This document shows positions 41,033 to 49,921 of a stretch of 64,000 nt of DNA, piece by piece. The position numbers and the translations under genes were made by a program. This DNA is from Massilia sp. Root133 (GTDB lineage Bacteria; Pseudomonadota; Gammaproteobacteria; Burkholderiales; Burkholderiaceae_D): contig NZ_LMEW01000012.1 of assembly GCF_001426525.1 (NCBI RefSeq), forward strand, positions 270,332 to 334,331, written 5' to 3'. The stretch's first letter is position 1; the number at the start of each line of letters is the position of its first letter. The notes below the pieces were generated by a model. That model was given only the letters and a program-made list of their open reading frames with translations. It was not told the DNA's origin and ran no database searches.

Positions 41033-43779
41033 GCTCGTGCCCCCGCCAGTTGCGCAACGTCGCGCGGCTGGCGTTGCTGGGCCTGCAGCATCTCCGTGAT
41101 GCGCTCGGCCGGCACTGGAGGGCTGAACAGATAGCCCTGCATCTCGTCGCAGTCGTTCGCCAGCAGGAAGTCGCGCTGCTCGACCGTCTCCACGCCCTCG
41201 GCGATCACGCGCAGGTGCAGGCGGTGTCCGAGCGAGATCACGGCCAGCGCGATCGCCTGGTCGTCCGAGCTGGAGGCCAGGTCGCGCACGAACGACTTGT
41301 CGATCTTGAGCGTCGAGATCGGGAACGATTTCAACGCGGACAGGCTCGAATAGCCAGTGCCGAAATCGTCGATCGACAGCGTGACGCCCATCTCCTTCAG
41401 TTCGCGCATGCGTTCGATGGCCTGGTTCAGGTCGCGCATCAGCAGGCTTTCCGTCACTTCCAGGTCCAGCGCGCAGGGCGGCAGGCCGGTGTCGCGCAGG
41501 GCGCCGGCGATGCGTTCGACGAGGCGCTTTTCCTCGAACTGGCGGGCCGACACGTTCACGGACACCGTGAGCGGATCCAGCCCCGCCGCGCGCCATAACT
41601 GGGCCTGGCGGCACGCGGTGCGCAGGACCCATTCGCCCAGGCCGACGATCAGGCCCGATTCCTCCGCGAGCCCGATGAAGCGCATCGGCGGCACGATACC
41701 GTGTTCCGGATGGCGCCAGCGGATCAGCGCTTCCACGCCGAACAAACGGCCCGTGCGCAGGTCGACCTTCGGCTGGTACAACAGGTGGAAGCGCCCCGCG
41801 GGGGCTTGCAGCGCGGGCGCCTGGCCCTCGGTGGCGTCGTGCGTCTCGTCCGCCAGCGTCGCGTCCAGCGCCCGGCGCATATCCTCCAGCATCACGAGCT
41901 TTGCCTCGACGCTGGCATTCATCTCGCGTGTGTAGAACTGGAAGTTGTTGCTGCCCAGGTCCTTGGCGCGGTACATCGCGGCGTCGGCGTTCATCATGAG
42001 GGTCTTCGGGTCCTCGCCGTCGCGCGGGTACACGACGACGCCCATGCTGCAGCTCACGCGCACGGCCTGGTCGCCGATCTGCACGGGCTCCGTGACGGCT
42101 TGCCGGATCTTTTCCAGCACGGGCGTGAGCGCGAGCGGGCTTTCGCCGGCCTCCGGCAGCAGGATCACGAACTCGTCGCCGCCCAGGCGGCCGAGGGTGT
42201 CCGTGCGGCGCAGGCAGGCCTCCATGCGGCTGCCCACGACCTTCAGCAATTCGTCGCCGGCGTTGTGGCCGAGGCCGTCGTTGACGAGCTTGAAACCGTC
42301 CAGGTCGACGAAGGCGAGGGCGAGATGGCCGCCGTTGCGGTGGGCGTTGCGCACGGCCTGGTCCAGGCGGTCGCGGATCAGGCTGCGGTTCGGGAGGCCG
42401 GTCAGCTCGTCGTGGTGGGCCATGTGGCGGATGCGTTCCTCGGCCAGCTTGCGCTCCGTGATGTCGCGCACCATCGCGACGGCGCCGCCTTCGACGGGCA
42501 CGATCTGGCGCTGCAGCCAGCGCCCGGCCGTCGGGCCAGCGGTCGCCTGCCACTCGGCCTCGATGACGCGCTGTTCGAGCACCACTTGCACGAGGTGTTC
42601 CCACATGCCGTTCGTGCGGCAATACGGCAGCGCATCGCCCAGCAGCTGGCCGCGCAGCGCCTCGCTGGCGATGCCGGTGAAGAGTTCGGACCGGCTGTTG
42701 GAGCCCTCGACGAGGAAGTCGACGATGGTGCCGTCCGTGCCCGTCACGCTGCGCAGCACGAAGAACGCGTCCGGGCTCGCTTCCGACGCGGCCGCATAGG
42801 TCTGCTGTGCCTGGCGCTCGCGCCGGCGCGCCTTGGCCACCTGCCACGACCACGCGCTGATCATCGCGACGACGGCGACGAGCAGCGAACTCGCGGCCGT
42901 CGCGCCGACGAGGTAGGTGCCGTAGTGCTGCTCGTACTGCGCCATCTGTTCGCTGTCGGCCAGGCCCACGACGACCGTGAGCGGGAAGCCCGCCAGGCGG
43001 CGCGCGCCCGCATAGCGTTCGATGCCGTCCGGCGCCGTCGGCTGCGGGGCCAGGGCTTCCTCCTTGATGCCGTCGAGCGCGATCGGCTGGCCCCACGACA
43101 CCTTGTCGCCGATGCGCACGGCGCGCGCGACGCCGTCGCTGCCGACGAGCGCCAGCAGGCCCAGTTCGCCCCCGCGCGAGCGTTCGTACGAGCTGGTGAA
43201 ATACGCCGGATCGACTTCGACGATGGCGACGCCGGCGAAGCGCCCGTGGCCATCATCGATGCGGCGCGTGAAGTGCAGGTGCGGCTCGGACCGTGCGGTG
43301 TCGCCGACGGTCTGGCTGACGAATACCGCGTGGCCGCCGCCGTTCGCGTGCACGGTGAAGTAGGGCGCGCGCGACACGTCATGCGCCGGCATGGACGGAT
43401 TGCTGTCGACGATGGTGCCGTCGCGGTCCGCCACGCTGACCTGGAACACGAGGCCGGGCGGCAGCAGTTCCTCGGCGCGCAGCGTGGGCAGGGCGGCGTG
43501 GGGGCCGTTCAGTTCGACGGAATACTTGATGACCTTCAGCGTCTGGTCGATGGCGTTCAGGTTGCGCGCGACCTGCGCCTCGTACGTCTCGAGCTGCTCG
43601 CGCACGGCATCGCGCGCCGCGTCGACGGCCGCGCGCCGCTCCGTTTCGATGAAGTGGAATGTCGCGATCCAGATCGCCAGCAGCGGCAGCACGGCGAACA
43701 GCGGCAGCGCAAAATAGGTCTCGAGGGCGCGCGCGAGCCAGCGCGGACGGCGGCGGTCGGAGGCGGCGGGCGACGTCAT
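41029..43779 (-). CDS. Cache-PAS-GGDEF-EAL c-di-GMP signalling protein
   Basis: 916 aa. ATG 43779 shares one base with the previous stop (TGATG). Order: transmembrane helix (about 20-43), periplasmic dCache-like sensor (about 45-285), transmembrane helix (288-310), PAS-like domain (325-440), GGDEF (450-610) and EAL (640-900). GGDEF at 533-537 with RRTD before it is intact. EAL motifs EALIRW, NVSARQF, LEVTESL, DDFGTGYSS, KIDKSFV and AEGVET are all present, so both synthesis and breakdown of c-di-GMP are possible. The sensor should read a periplasmic ligand, plausibly delivered by the small binding protein encoded just upstream. Confidence 0.93.
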   Translation of the reverse strand: MTSPAASDRRRPRWLARALETYFALPLFAVLPLLAIWIATFHFIETERRAAVDAARDAVREQLETYEAQVARNLNAIDQTLKVIKYSVELNGPHAALPTLRAEELLPPGLVFQVSVADRDGTIVDSNPSMPAHDVSRAPYFTVHANGGGHAVFVSQTVGDTARSEPHLHFTRRIDDGHGRFAGVAIVEVDPAYFTSSYERSRGGELGLLALVGSDGVARAVRIGDKVSWGQPIALDGIKEEALAPQPTAPDGIERYAGARRLAGFPLTVVVGLADSEQMAQYEQHYGTYLVGATAASSLLVAVVAMISAWSWQVAKARRRERQAQQTYAAASEASPDAFFVLRSVTGTDGTIVDFLVEGSNSRSELFTGIASEALRGQLLGDALPYCRTNGMWEHLVQVVLEQRVIEAEWQATAGPTAGRWLQRQIVPVEGGAVAMVRDITERKLAEERIRHMAHHDELTGLPNRSLIRDRLDQAVRNAHRNGGHLALAFVDLDGFKLVNDGLGHNAGDELLKVVGSRMEACLRRTDTLGRLGGDEFVILLPEAGESPLALTPVLEKIRQAVTEPVQIGDQAVRVSCSMGVVVYPRDGEDPKTLMMNADAAMYRAKDLGSNNFQFYTREMNASVEAKLVMLEDMRRALDATLADETHDATEGQAPALQAPAGRFHLLYQPKVDLRTGRLFGVEALIRWRHPEHGIVPPMRFIGLAEESGLIVGLGEWVLRTACRQAQLWRAAGLDPLTVSVNVSARQFEEKRLVERIAGALRDTGLPPCALDLEVTESLLMRDLNQAIERMRELKEMGVTLSIDDFGTGYSSLSALKSFPISTLKIDKSFVRDLASSSDDQAIALAVISLGHRLHLRVIAEGVETVEQRDFLLANDCDEMQGYLFSPPVPAERITEMLQAQQRQPRDVAQLAGARA

Positions 43780-44219
43780 CACTGCACCACGAGGACCGCG
43801 CGCACGCTCGCGTCGAGCGCGCTGCGTTCGATATACCCGATCGCTTCCGGATCGTCGGCCACCTTGCGCCGTACGGCCGCGCTGTCCGCCAGCTCGGAGG
43901 GCGGCTGGCCGCGGCCCGTGAAGACCAGCTTCGACCAGTGCGCCTTCAGCAGCGCGGGGGTCTTGTTCGTCACGCGCGCATAGAACTCGTCGCGCATCGG
44001 CGCGCCGAGGCGCAGGTCGAACGGCACCGCTTCCGTGCCGTCCGGGAAACGCACGGACTGGCCGAGGAAGATCGCGGCCACCTGGTCGGCGCGCAGCGCG
44101 GCGACGGGATTGCGCACGGAGACGATCACGACGAGATCGGCCGCTGTCGCCGGCGCGCCGGCCAGGATGCAGCACAGCAGGGACGTGCCCAGCTGGCGGG
44201 AATACTTGAGCGTCGCCAT
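43779..44219 (-). CDS. Small PstS-like phosphate-binding periplasmic protein
   Basis: 146 aa. ATG 44219; the stop of the porin gene is 1 bp away. The signal peptide ends APATA-A. The mature part is a single lobe of the PBP-like domain family: LVVIVSVRNPVAALRADQVA, AAIFLGQSVRFPDGTEAVPF and DEFYARVTNKTPALLKAHWS, with KVADDPEAIGYIERSALDAS near the end. It lacks an ABC transporter neighbour, is shorter than PstS (about 300 aa) and lies between a porin and a c-di-GMP sensor. A role as a periplasmic ligand-sensing partner of that sensor is likely but inferred. Confidence 0.75.
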   Translation of the reverse strand: MATLKYSRQLGTSLLCCILAGAPATAADLVVIVSVRNPVAALRADQVAAIFLGQSVRFPDGTEAVPFDLRLGAPMRDEFYARVTNKTPALLKAHWSKLVFTGRGQPPSELADSAAVRRKVADDPEAIGYIERSALDASVRAVLVVQ

Positions 44220-44220
44220 G

Positions 44221-45459
44221 CTAGTACACGAAGTCGAGTGCGACGCTGGCCACGTGGACCGGGTGGCCTGGCACGAAGCGCGTCGTCGGGTTGATGAACG
44301 TGCCGCGCGAGCCTTCCAGCGGCGTCACGCGGTCGTATTGCAGCTTGAGGGCCATGTTCGTGCGCAGGTCCCAGCGCACGCCCGCCGCCTGCGATGTCTG
44401 TTGCGGGATCGTCCACAGCAGGGTGTTCAGGCCGGCGTTCAGCGCGGCCGCCGCCGGCGCCAGCGACGGGGGCAGGGCGGCGACCGGCAGGCCGGGATCC
44501 GTCGTCGCGCCGGCGGCGCGCACGCGCGCATACGTCGCGTACGGCGTGAACGCCCGCCAGCGCCAGCCCGCGCTGACGTAGGCGCTGCGCGTCGAGCCCA
44601 GGAAGGAACGGCTGACCGTGCGGCCCGCTTCGGCCATCACGAACCACGCGCCCGGGTCGTAGTTCACGCCGATATTCGCGAGCATCATGCGCTTGTGGTC
44701 CAGCGCGTAGCGCCGGGTCAGGTCCCGGCCGACGGGGCCGAAGGCGTCGAACGCGCGGAACAATTCGGCGCCGATGTCGCTGGAGATCTCGGCGCTGGCC
44801 ACGTTGGCGCGCACGCTGAGCGCGCCCCAGTCGCTCGTGTTCGAGATACCGACGCCGCGGCGCCCGTACACGTGCAGCGGCTCGATCAGCGACACGGCGC
44901 TATGGCCATAGAACACCTGCGACGCATTGCGGACCGGTCCCACGCCCCAGCGCAGCGTGGCGTCGATGCCGTCGCTGCTCGTCACCGGGAGGACGTCATA
45001 GCCTTCGACGGGCGGGCGCACCCACGGATACGCATAGCCGACCTTGCGGTAGTCCGCGGTCAGGAAGACGGGCAGCGCGATGCGGCCGACGCGCAGCGCC
45101 AGTTCGGGCGTCGCCTGGTACTTGATGTTGGCCCATTCGACGCGCGGCCGGTAGGTGTTGTCGAGGCCTTGTTCGCTGACCACCTGCAGCACGGCCGACC
45201 AATGGCGCGCGAGCGTGGCGTCGAGCTGCACGCCGAGGCGGCTGTCGACGTCGGTGCTCCAGCGGCGCGTGGCGCCGGCACCGTTGGCCTTGAAGACGGA
45301 CGATGTGTAATCCGCCTCGCGTTCGCTCGCGTGCACGACGCCCAGCGTACCGAAGCCGGATATGCGCCAGTCCGGCTTGTCCTGGGCGCGCGCGGCGCCG
45401 GCGGCGGCAAGTCCGGACAGCGAAAGAAACAGGAATTGGGCGAGGCGTTGTTGCTGCAT
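44221..45459 (-). CDS. Porin-like outer-membrane beta-barrel protein
   Basis: 412 aa. ATG 45459; a weak GAGAC lies upstream. A signal peptide ends ARA-Q. The mature part is made of alternating strands with a C-terminal VHVASVALDFVY ending in an aromatic residue, as expected of an outer-membrane barrel. Internal motifs include DSRLGVQLDATLARHWSAVL and RVEWANIKYQATPELALRVG. No specific porin family is recognised. It heads the four-gene operon with the small binding protein and two c-di-GMP genes, suggesting it admits the molecule that is sensed. Confidence 0.75.
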   Translation of the reverse strand: MQQQRLAQFLFLSLSGLAAAGAARAQDKPDWRISGFGTLGVVHASEREADYTSSVFKANGAGATRRWSTDVDSRLGVQLDATLARHWSAVLQVVSEQGLDNTYRPRVEWANIKYQATPELALRVGRIALPVFLTADYRKVGYAYPWVRPPVEGYDVLPVTSSDGIDATLRWGVGPVRNASQVFYGHSAVSLIEPLHVYGRRGVGISNTSDWGALSVRANVASAEISSDIGAELFRAFDAFGPVGRDLTRRYALDHKRMMLANIGVNYDPGAWFVMAEAGRTVSRSFLGSTRSAYVSAGWRWRAFTPYATYARVRAAGATTDPGLPVAALPPSLAPAAAALNAGLNTLLWTIPQQTSQAAGVRWDLRTNMALKLQYDRVTPLEGSRGTFINPTTRFVPGHPVHVASVALDFVY

Positions 45460-45694
45460 GGGTCTCGTCGGGATCGGCCGAACGGCCGGAATTCATTCAG
45501 CCTGCGCGGACGGCAGGCACCGGGCGCAGGAAGCGCCGATCTCGACTTTAATCGGTGTGCATGCGGAAGTCGACAGCTTTTGGTCCGCGGCGGCCGATGT
45601 TCAATATCCTGTTGTGCTACGGCAACGAGGGATGGTGGTCATTTCGGCCATTCATCATGCTTGATACAACTTCCGGAGAGCGCTCGGGGATCGA

Positions 45695-46213
45695 TCACGC
45701 CCACAGCCGTTCGCCGCCCAGATCCAGCTGGGTGAGATAGAGGCGCACGTCGAATTCGAACTGGTGGTAGTCCGGCTCCATCCAGCAGCACAGTTTATAG
45801 AACGCCTTGTCGTGGTCTTTTTCCTTCAGGTGCGCCAGTTCGTGCACGGCGATCATGCGCAGGAAGGCCGGTGGCGTGTCGCGGAACACGGTGCCGATGC
45901 GGATCTCGTGCTTGGCTTTCAAACGGCCGCCCTGCACGCGCGAGATCGCGGTGTGCAGGCCGAGGGCCTGCTGGACGATGCCGATCTTGCTGTCGTACGC
46001 CACTTTCGAGACGGGCTCGGCGTTGCGCAGGTATTCATCTTTCAGATCCTGCACGTAGCCGTACAAGGCCTTGTCGGTGCGGACGTCGTGCGCGTCGGGA
46101 TAGCGCTGGCGCAGGTGGTCGGCCAGGCGGTTGTCGGCGATCAGGCGCTCGACCTGGGACAGGATGTGCGCGGGATACGCAGCCAGGTATTTGAGGTGGG
46201 AAGCGGTGGACAT
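45695..46213 (-). CDS. M48/YgjP-type metallopeptidase
   Basis: 172 aa from ATG 46213. The zinc site HELAHLKEKDHDKAF (residue about 118-132) is of the HExxH-x(n)-H kind used by YgjP/DUF45 proteins. The start is helical (LKYLAAYPAHILSQVERLIA), and a VRLYLTQLDLG stretch closes the protein. Some members are reported to act on nucleotides (YgjP in E. coli as a UTP pyrophosphatase), so proteolytic activity is not certain. It is a single gene upstream of the porin-c-di-GMP operon in the same direction, with a 235-bp gap. Confidence 0.78.
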   Translation of the reverse strand: MSTASHLKYLAAYPAHILSQVERLIADNRLADHLRQRYPDAHDVRTDKALYGYVQDLKDEYLRNAEPVSKVAYDSKIGIVQQALGLHTAISRVQGGRLKAKHEIRIGTVFRDTPPAFLRMIAVHELAHLKEKDHDKAFYKLCCWMEPDYHQFEFDVRLYLTQLDLGGERLWA

Positions 46214-46337
46214 AAGCCTGGAACTGTAGCACGTCCATGTTCCAGGCGCATCTCCCGGCAATGCGATGAGCGACCGCGCCCGGCACGGCGGCGCGGTCGG
46301 CGCTTGAGCGCTGTGGTGAGGGGAATCTTCCCGAAGT

Positions 46338-46700
46338 TCAAGACTCCTTGCTGCCCTGGCGGTTGCCCGCCTGGGTGCCCGCCTGGTTGCCCGATTTTGC
46401 GGCGGCGGCGGCGCGGTTGGCCGATTGCCGGCTTTCCCCGCCCTTGCGGCCGATGTCGGCCATGTGGGCGCGGTTGCGGCTGACCACTTCGCCGCCTTTC
46501 TGGCCCGCCCGGCGCGCTTCTTCCGAATCGAATTCGTGCGCCGTGCCCTTCTGGTGAGCGGCCTGGCCGCCCTTGCTGGCGATTTGACGCTGCTGGTTCT
46601 GGTCCATCGCAGCGAAACCGCGCTTGGCCGGCTGGCTTTTCTGCTCGTTGCCGCCGGCGTCGGCCGCGCTCTTGTGGCCGCCTTCCTTGCTTGTCGCCAT
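46338..46700 (-). CDS. KGG-repeat stress protein (Con-10 type)
   Basis: 120 aa. ATG 46700 follows AAGGAGAT. Three KGG units are visible: QNQQRQIASKGGQAAHQKG, EEARRAGQKGGEVVSRN and MADIGRKGGESRQSANR. The rest is Gln, Ala and Gly-rich and strongly hydrophilic, typical of disordered desiccation or general-stress proteins related to fungal con-10 and E. coli YciG. No catalytic role is expected. A hairpin without T-run (46272-46298) follows. Confidence 0.82.
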   Translation of the reverse strand: MATSKEGGHKSAADAGGNEQKSQPAKRGFAAMDQNQQRQIASKGGQAAHQKGTAHEFDSEEARRAGQKGGEVVSRNRAHMADIGRKGGESRQSANRAAAAAKSGNQAGTQAGNRQGSKES

Positions 46701-46800
46701 ATCGATCTCCTTGTGCCTGAACTATCAACGAGCGTTCATGGATGCGCTCGTGCGGTTAGAGAGGCAGGGGATCAAATGGTTCCGGCGGCGTGCGGTTGGT

Positions 46801-47826
46801 TCAATGTGCGTCGTCCGTCACCTTCAGCACCAGCTTCCCGAAGTTCTTCCCTTCGAACAGCATCGCGAGGGCGTCCGGGAAGTGATCGAGGCCTTCGACC
46901 ACGTGCTCGCGGCTCTTGATTGCCCCTGCCTGCAGCCAGGCGCCGAGGCGTTGCACGCCTTCCGGATAGCGCGCCGCGTAGTCGAACACCACCATGCCTT
47001 CCATGCGCGCCCGGTTCACGAGCAGCGACAGGTAATTGGCCGGGCCGCGCACGGGCGTCGTGTTGTTGTACTGCGAGATCGCGCCGCAGATCACGATGCG
47101 CGCCTTCAGGTTGATGCGGGCCAGCACGGCGTCGAGGATGTCGCCGCCCACGTTGTCGAAATAGACGTCCACGCCCTGCGGGCAATGTTGCTTGAGTCCC
47201 GCCGGGACATCGCCCGCCTTGTAGTCGATGCACGCGTCGAACCCGAGCTCCTCGACGACGTAGCGGCATTTGTCCGGCCCCCCGGCGATGCCGACGGCGC
47301 GGCAACCCAACTGCTTCGCCACCTGGCCGACGGTAGCCCCGACGGCGCCCGCCGCGGCCGACACGACGACGGTCTCTCCCGCCTTCGGCTGGCCGATGTC
47401 CGTGAGGCCGAAGTAGGCGGTCATGCCGGGCATGCCCAGCACGTTCAGCCAGGCCGGCAGCGGGGCGAGCGCGGGATCGATCTTCATGGCCGCGGCCGCC
47501 TTCGCGTCGACGGGGCCCGTCCAGTACTGCTGCACGCCGAAGCTGCCGGTCAGGGTGTCGCCGACGGCCACGTGCGGCGAGTTCGACGCCTCGACGACGC
47601 CGATCCCGCCCGCGCGCATCACTTCGCCGATGGCGACGGGACGGATATACGACTTGCCTTCGTTCATCCAGCCGCGCATGGCCGGATCGAGCGACAGGTA
47701 GAGCACACGCACGCGCACCTCGCCGTCCTGCAGCGGCGCGAGAGCCTCCTCGGTCAGCTGCCAGTCGGTGGGCTTGGGCATGCCGACGGGGCGGGCGGCG
47801 AGGCGGAACTGGCGATTCGTTGTCAT
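46801..47826 (-). CDS. NADP-dependent oxidoreductase, CurA-like
   Basis: 341 aa. ATG 47826 follows CAGGAGAC. A medium-chain dehydrogenase without the zinc ligands of alcohol dehydrogenases: YLSLDPAMRGWMNEGKSY near the start, the Rossmann site SAAAGAVGATVGQVAKQLG, DVYFDNVGGDILDAVLARIN and the end EGKNFGKLVLKV. These are features of CurA/prostaglandin-reductase-like enzymes, which reduce enal or enone double bonds with NADPH. E. coli CurA acts on curcumin. Natural substrates here are unknown. A GGGGTCAG palindrome lies just upstream. Confidence 0.88.
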   Translation of the reverse strand: MTTNRQFRLAARPVGMPKPTDWQLTEEALAPLQDGEVRVRVLYLSLDPAMRGWMNEGKSYIRPVAIGEVMRAGGIGVVEASNSPHVAVGDTLTGSFGVQQYWTGPVDAKAAAAMKIDPALAPLPAWLNVLGMPGMTAYFGLTDIGQPKAGETVVVSAAAGAVGATVGQVAKQLGCRAVGIAGGPDKCRYVVEELGFDACIDYKAGDVPAGLKQHCPQGVDVYFDNVGGDILDAVLARINLKARIVICGAISQYNNTTPVRGPANYLSLLVNRARMEGMVVFDYAARYPEGVQRLGAWLQAGAIKSREHVVEGLDHFPDALAMLFEGKNFGKLVLKVTDDAH

Positions 47827-47843
47827 TTGCGTCTCCTGTTGAA

Positions 47844-47899
47844 ACCGGGGTCAGAGCCCGGTTTTAGGCAATTTCTTTAAATCGGGCTCTGACCCCGGT
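47844..47899. repeat. 17-bp perfect inverted repeat of the GGGGTCAG family
   Basis: ACCGGGGTCAGAGCCCG (47844-47860) pairs perfectly with CGGGCTCTGACCCCGGT (47883-47899) around a 22-bp loop. The core GGGGTCAGAGC/GCTCTGACCCC is shared with the element at 21927-22103. It sits between the divergent starts of the CurA-like gene and purU. Confidence 0.78.
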
Positions 47900-47978
47900 G
47901 TGGGGGAAATGCCGGGATGGCAATCCATGCGACAATGGCCGGGCTCAGTCAACCTCAACCATTCTGAAGTTTTTAGCA

Positions 47979-48845
47979 ATGTATCCAGAATATATCCTGA
48001 CCTTGTCCTGCCTGGACCACCGCGGTATCGTGCTGCGCGTCTCGGGCTTCCTGGCCGAACATGGCTGCAACATCATCGACTCGGCCCAGTTCGGCGATCC
48101 GGAATCGAAGCTGTTCTTCATGCGTATCCACTTCGCGCTGGAAGACGATGCCATTTCGGACGAATTGCTGCGCGCCGGTTTCGGTTCGCTGTGCGGGGAC
48201 CTGGGCGCGGACGGCGCACTGCACGACGCCGGCGCCAAGCCGCGCGTGCTGATCATGGTGTCGAAGATCGGCCATTGCCTCAACGACCTGCTGTTCCGCT
48301 ACCGCAGCGGCCTGCTGCCGGTGGAGATTCCGGCCATCGTGTCGAACCACATGGACTTCTACCAGCTCGCGGCCAGTTACAATATCCCGTTCCACCACTT
48401 GCCGCTCGAGGCCGGTGCCAGCGAATCGGCCAAGCTCGCCCAGGAGGCGCGCATCATCGACTTGCTGGATACCCACCGCATCGACCTGGTCGTGCTGGCG
48501 CGCTACATGCAGATCCTGTCGCCGGGGCTGTGCGATGCCTTGAAGGGCAGGGCGATCAATATCCACCATTCGTTCCTGCCCAGCTTCAAGGGCGCGCGTC
48601 CGTATGCGCAGGCGCATCGCCGCGGCGTCAAGCTGATCGGTGCGACGGCCCACTTCGTCACGGGCGACCTGGACGAAGGCCCGATCATCGAGCAGGACGT
48701 CGAGCGCGTCGACCACGCCATGAGCGTGGAGCAGCTGACGGCCATCGGCCGCGACGTCGAGAGCGTCGTGCTGGCCCGTGCGGTCAAGTGGTTCGTGGAA
48801 CACCGTATCCTGCTGAACGGCGACAAGACCGTCGTGTTCAGCTGA
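47979..48845 (+). CDS. purU: Formyltetrahydrofolate deformylase
   Basis: 288 aa from ATG 47979 (MYPEYILTLSCLDHRGIVLR), the family start; no Shine-Dalgarno is seen. An N-terminal ACT domain (about 1-85) precedes the formyl-THF hydrolase (GART-like) domain with SNHMDFYQLAASYNIPFHHL, INIHHSFLPSFKGARPYAQA and the catalytic GATAHFVTGDLDEGPIIEQD. PurU releases formate from 10-formyl-THF to balance one-carbon and purine supply. It sits 28 bp upstream of yaeQ. Confidence 0.94.
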   Translation: MYPEYILTLSCLDHRGIVLRVSGFLAEHGCNIIDSAQFGDPESKLFFMRIHFALEDDAISDELLRAGFGSLCGDLGADGALHDAGAKPRVLIMVSKIGHCLNDLLFRYRSGLLPVEIPAIVSNHMDFYQLAASYNIPFHHLPLEAGASESAKLAQEARIIDLLDTHRIDLVVLARYMQILSPGLCDALKGRAINIHHSFLPSFKGARPYAQAHRRGVKLIGATAHFVTGDLDEGPIIEQDVERVDHAMSVEQLTAIGRDVESVVLARAVKWFVEHRILLNGDKTVVFS

Positions 48846-48873
48846 ACCATAAAATAAAAGGCAACACTCGAGC

Positions 48874-49416
48874 ATGGCCCTGAAAGCAACGATTTACAAG
48901 GCAGACCTGAACATTGCGGACATGGACCGCAACTATTACCAGGAGCACGCGCTCACGATCGCGCGGCATCCTTCGGAAACCGACGAGCGCGTGATGATCC
49001 GCCTGCTCGCCTTCGCCTTGCACGCCGACCCGGCGCTCGCGTACGGCAAGGACCTGTTCGACGTCGAGGAGCCCGCACTGTGGCTCAAGGACCTCACCGG
49101 TGCGATCGACCTCTGGATCGAGGTCGGCCAGCCCGACGAACGCCGCCTCATGAAGGCGGCCGGCCGGGCCGGACACGTGATCGTGTACTGCTACAGCGCC
49201 ACCAGCAACATCTGGTTCAAGGGCCTGGCCAGCAAGCTCGAACGTACCAAAAAGATTTCCATCATCAACATCCCGGCGGAAACGAGCGCCCAGCTGGAGC
49301 AGATGGCCCAGCGTTCGATGCAGCTGCAATGCACGATCCAGGACGGCCAGGTGTGGCTGACGGACGGCGAGCGCACCGTGCAGGTCGAGCGCGAAGTCCT
49401 GATGGCCGAGCGCTGA
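48874..49416 (+). CDS. yaeQ: YaeQ family protein
   Basis: 180 aa. ATG 48874. Near-complete match to the YaeQ pattern: MALKATIYKADLNIADMDRN, ARHPSETDERVMIRLLAFAL, IDLWIEVGQPDERRLMKAAG and MQLQCTIQDGQVWLTDGE. YaeQ has a PD-(D/E)XK nuclease-like fold; its function is not settled (it was linked to RfaH-type suppression). It directly follows purU (28 bp) and probably shares its transcript. Confidence 0.93.
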   Translation: MALKATIYKADLNIADMDRNYYQEHALTIARHPSETDERVMIRLLAFALHADPALAYGKDLFDVEEPALWLKDLTGAIDLWIEVGQPDERRLMKAAGRAGHVIVYCYSATSNIWFKGLASKLERTKKISIINIPAETSAQLEQMAQRSMQLQCTIQDGQVWLTDGERTVQVEREVLMAER

Positions 49417-49470
49417 TCGACTGGACAAAATGTCACAGGGGCCGCGTGCGCCAGATCGTGCATCCACGGC

Positions 49471-49476
49471 TATAAT
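49471..49476 (+). promoter_or_regulatory. Candidate -10 box of the copper cluster
   Basis: A perfect TATAAT at 49471-49476 is only 7 bp from ATG 49483. No good -35 hexamer is seen at 16-18 bp. If used, the mRNA would begin at or near the ATG (leaderless) unless translation starts at 49492 or 49507. Confidence 0.35.
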
Positions 49477-49482
49477 CGGCAC

Positions 49483-49881
49483 ATGTCGACTATGCCGATT
49501 CGTTCGATGACAAAGCGCCTGCGTTTCGTGTGGCTGGCACTGTTCGCCGTGCTGCTGAACGCGCTCGCGCCGACGGTCTCGCATGCGGTGGCCGCCAGCC
49601 GGCCGACGATTCCGCTGGACGTCTGCAGCGTGGACGGCGGCGCCTCGTTCGCCGCCGCGGCCGCGCTGCTCGTGCAGGACGAGCATGCCGGCATGAGCGT
49701 CCTGGACGATTGCGGCTATTGTCTCGCCCACGCGGGCAGCCACGGCCTGCCGCCGCCCGTGCACCCGCCGCTCGCGCTCGTGGACGGCACGGAAGCCCGT
49801 CCCTTCCTGTTCCATCACGCGCCCCGTCCGCTGGCCGTCTGGCTCGCGGCCGTGCCGCGCGGTCCGCCTGTCTTTGCCTGA
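49483..49881 (+). CDS. DUF2946 protein of copper-handling cluster
   Basis: 132 aa from ATG 49483; in-frame ATGs at 49492 and 49507 are possible, the last giving a standard signal peptide. One N-terminal hydrophobic stretch (FVWLALFAVLLNALAPTVSH) acts as signal or anchor. The mature part contains DDCGYCLAHAGSHGLPPPVH, a CxxC-His cluster typical of DUF2946 and suited to metal binding. It is followed at 40 bp by a copper chaperone and then a YcnI-like protein and a receptor, so a copper role is likely. No catalysis is known for DUF2946. Confidence 0.75.
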   Translation: MSTMPIRSMTKRLRFVWLALFAVLLNALAPTVSHAVAASRPTIPLDVCSVDGGASFAAAAALLVQDEHAGMSVLDDCGYCLAHAGSHGLPPPVHPPLALVDGTEARPFLFHHAPRPLAVWLAAVPRGPPVFA

Positions 49882-49921
49882 CTCGTATTTCCCTTCGTTC
49901 CATTTTTTGTCAGGTAAAGTC

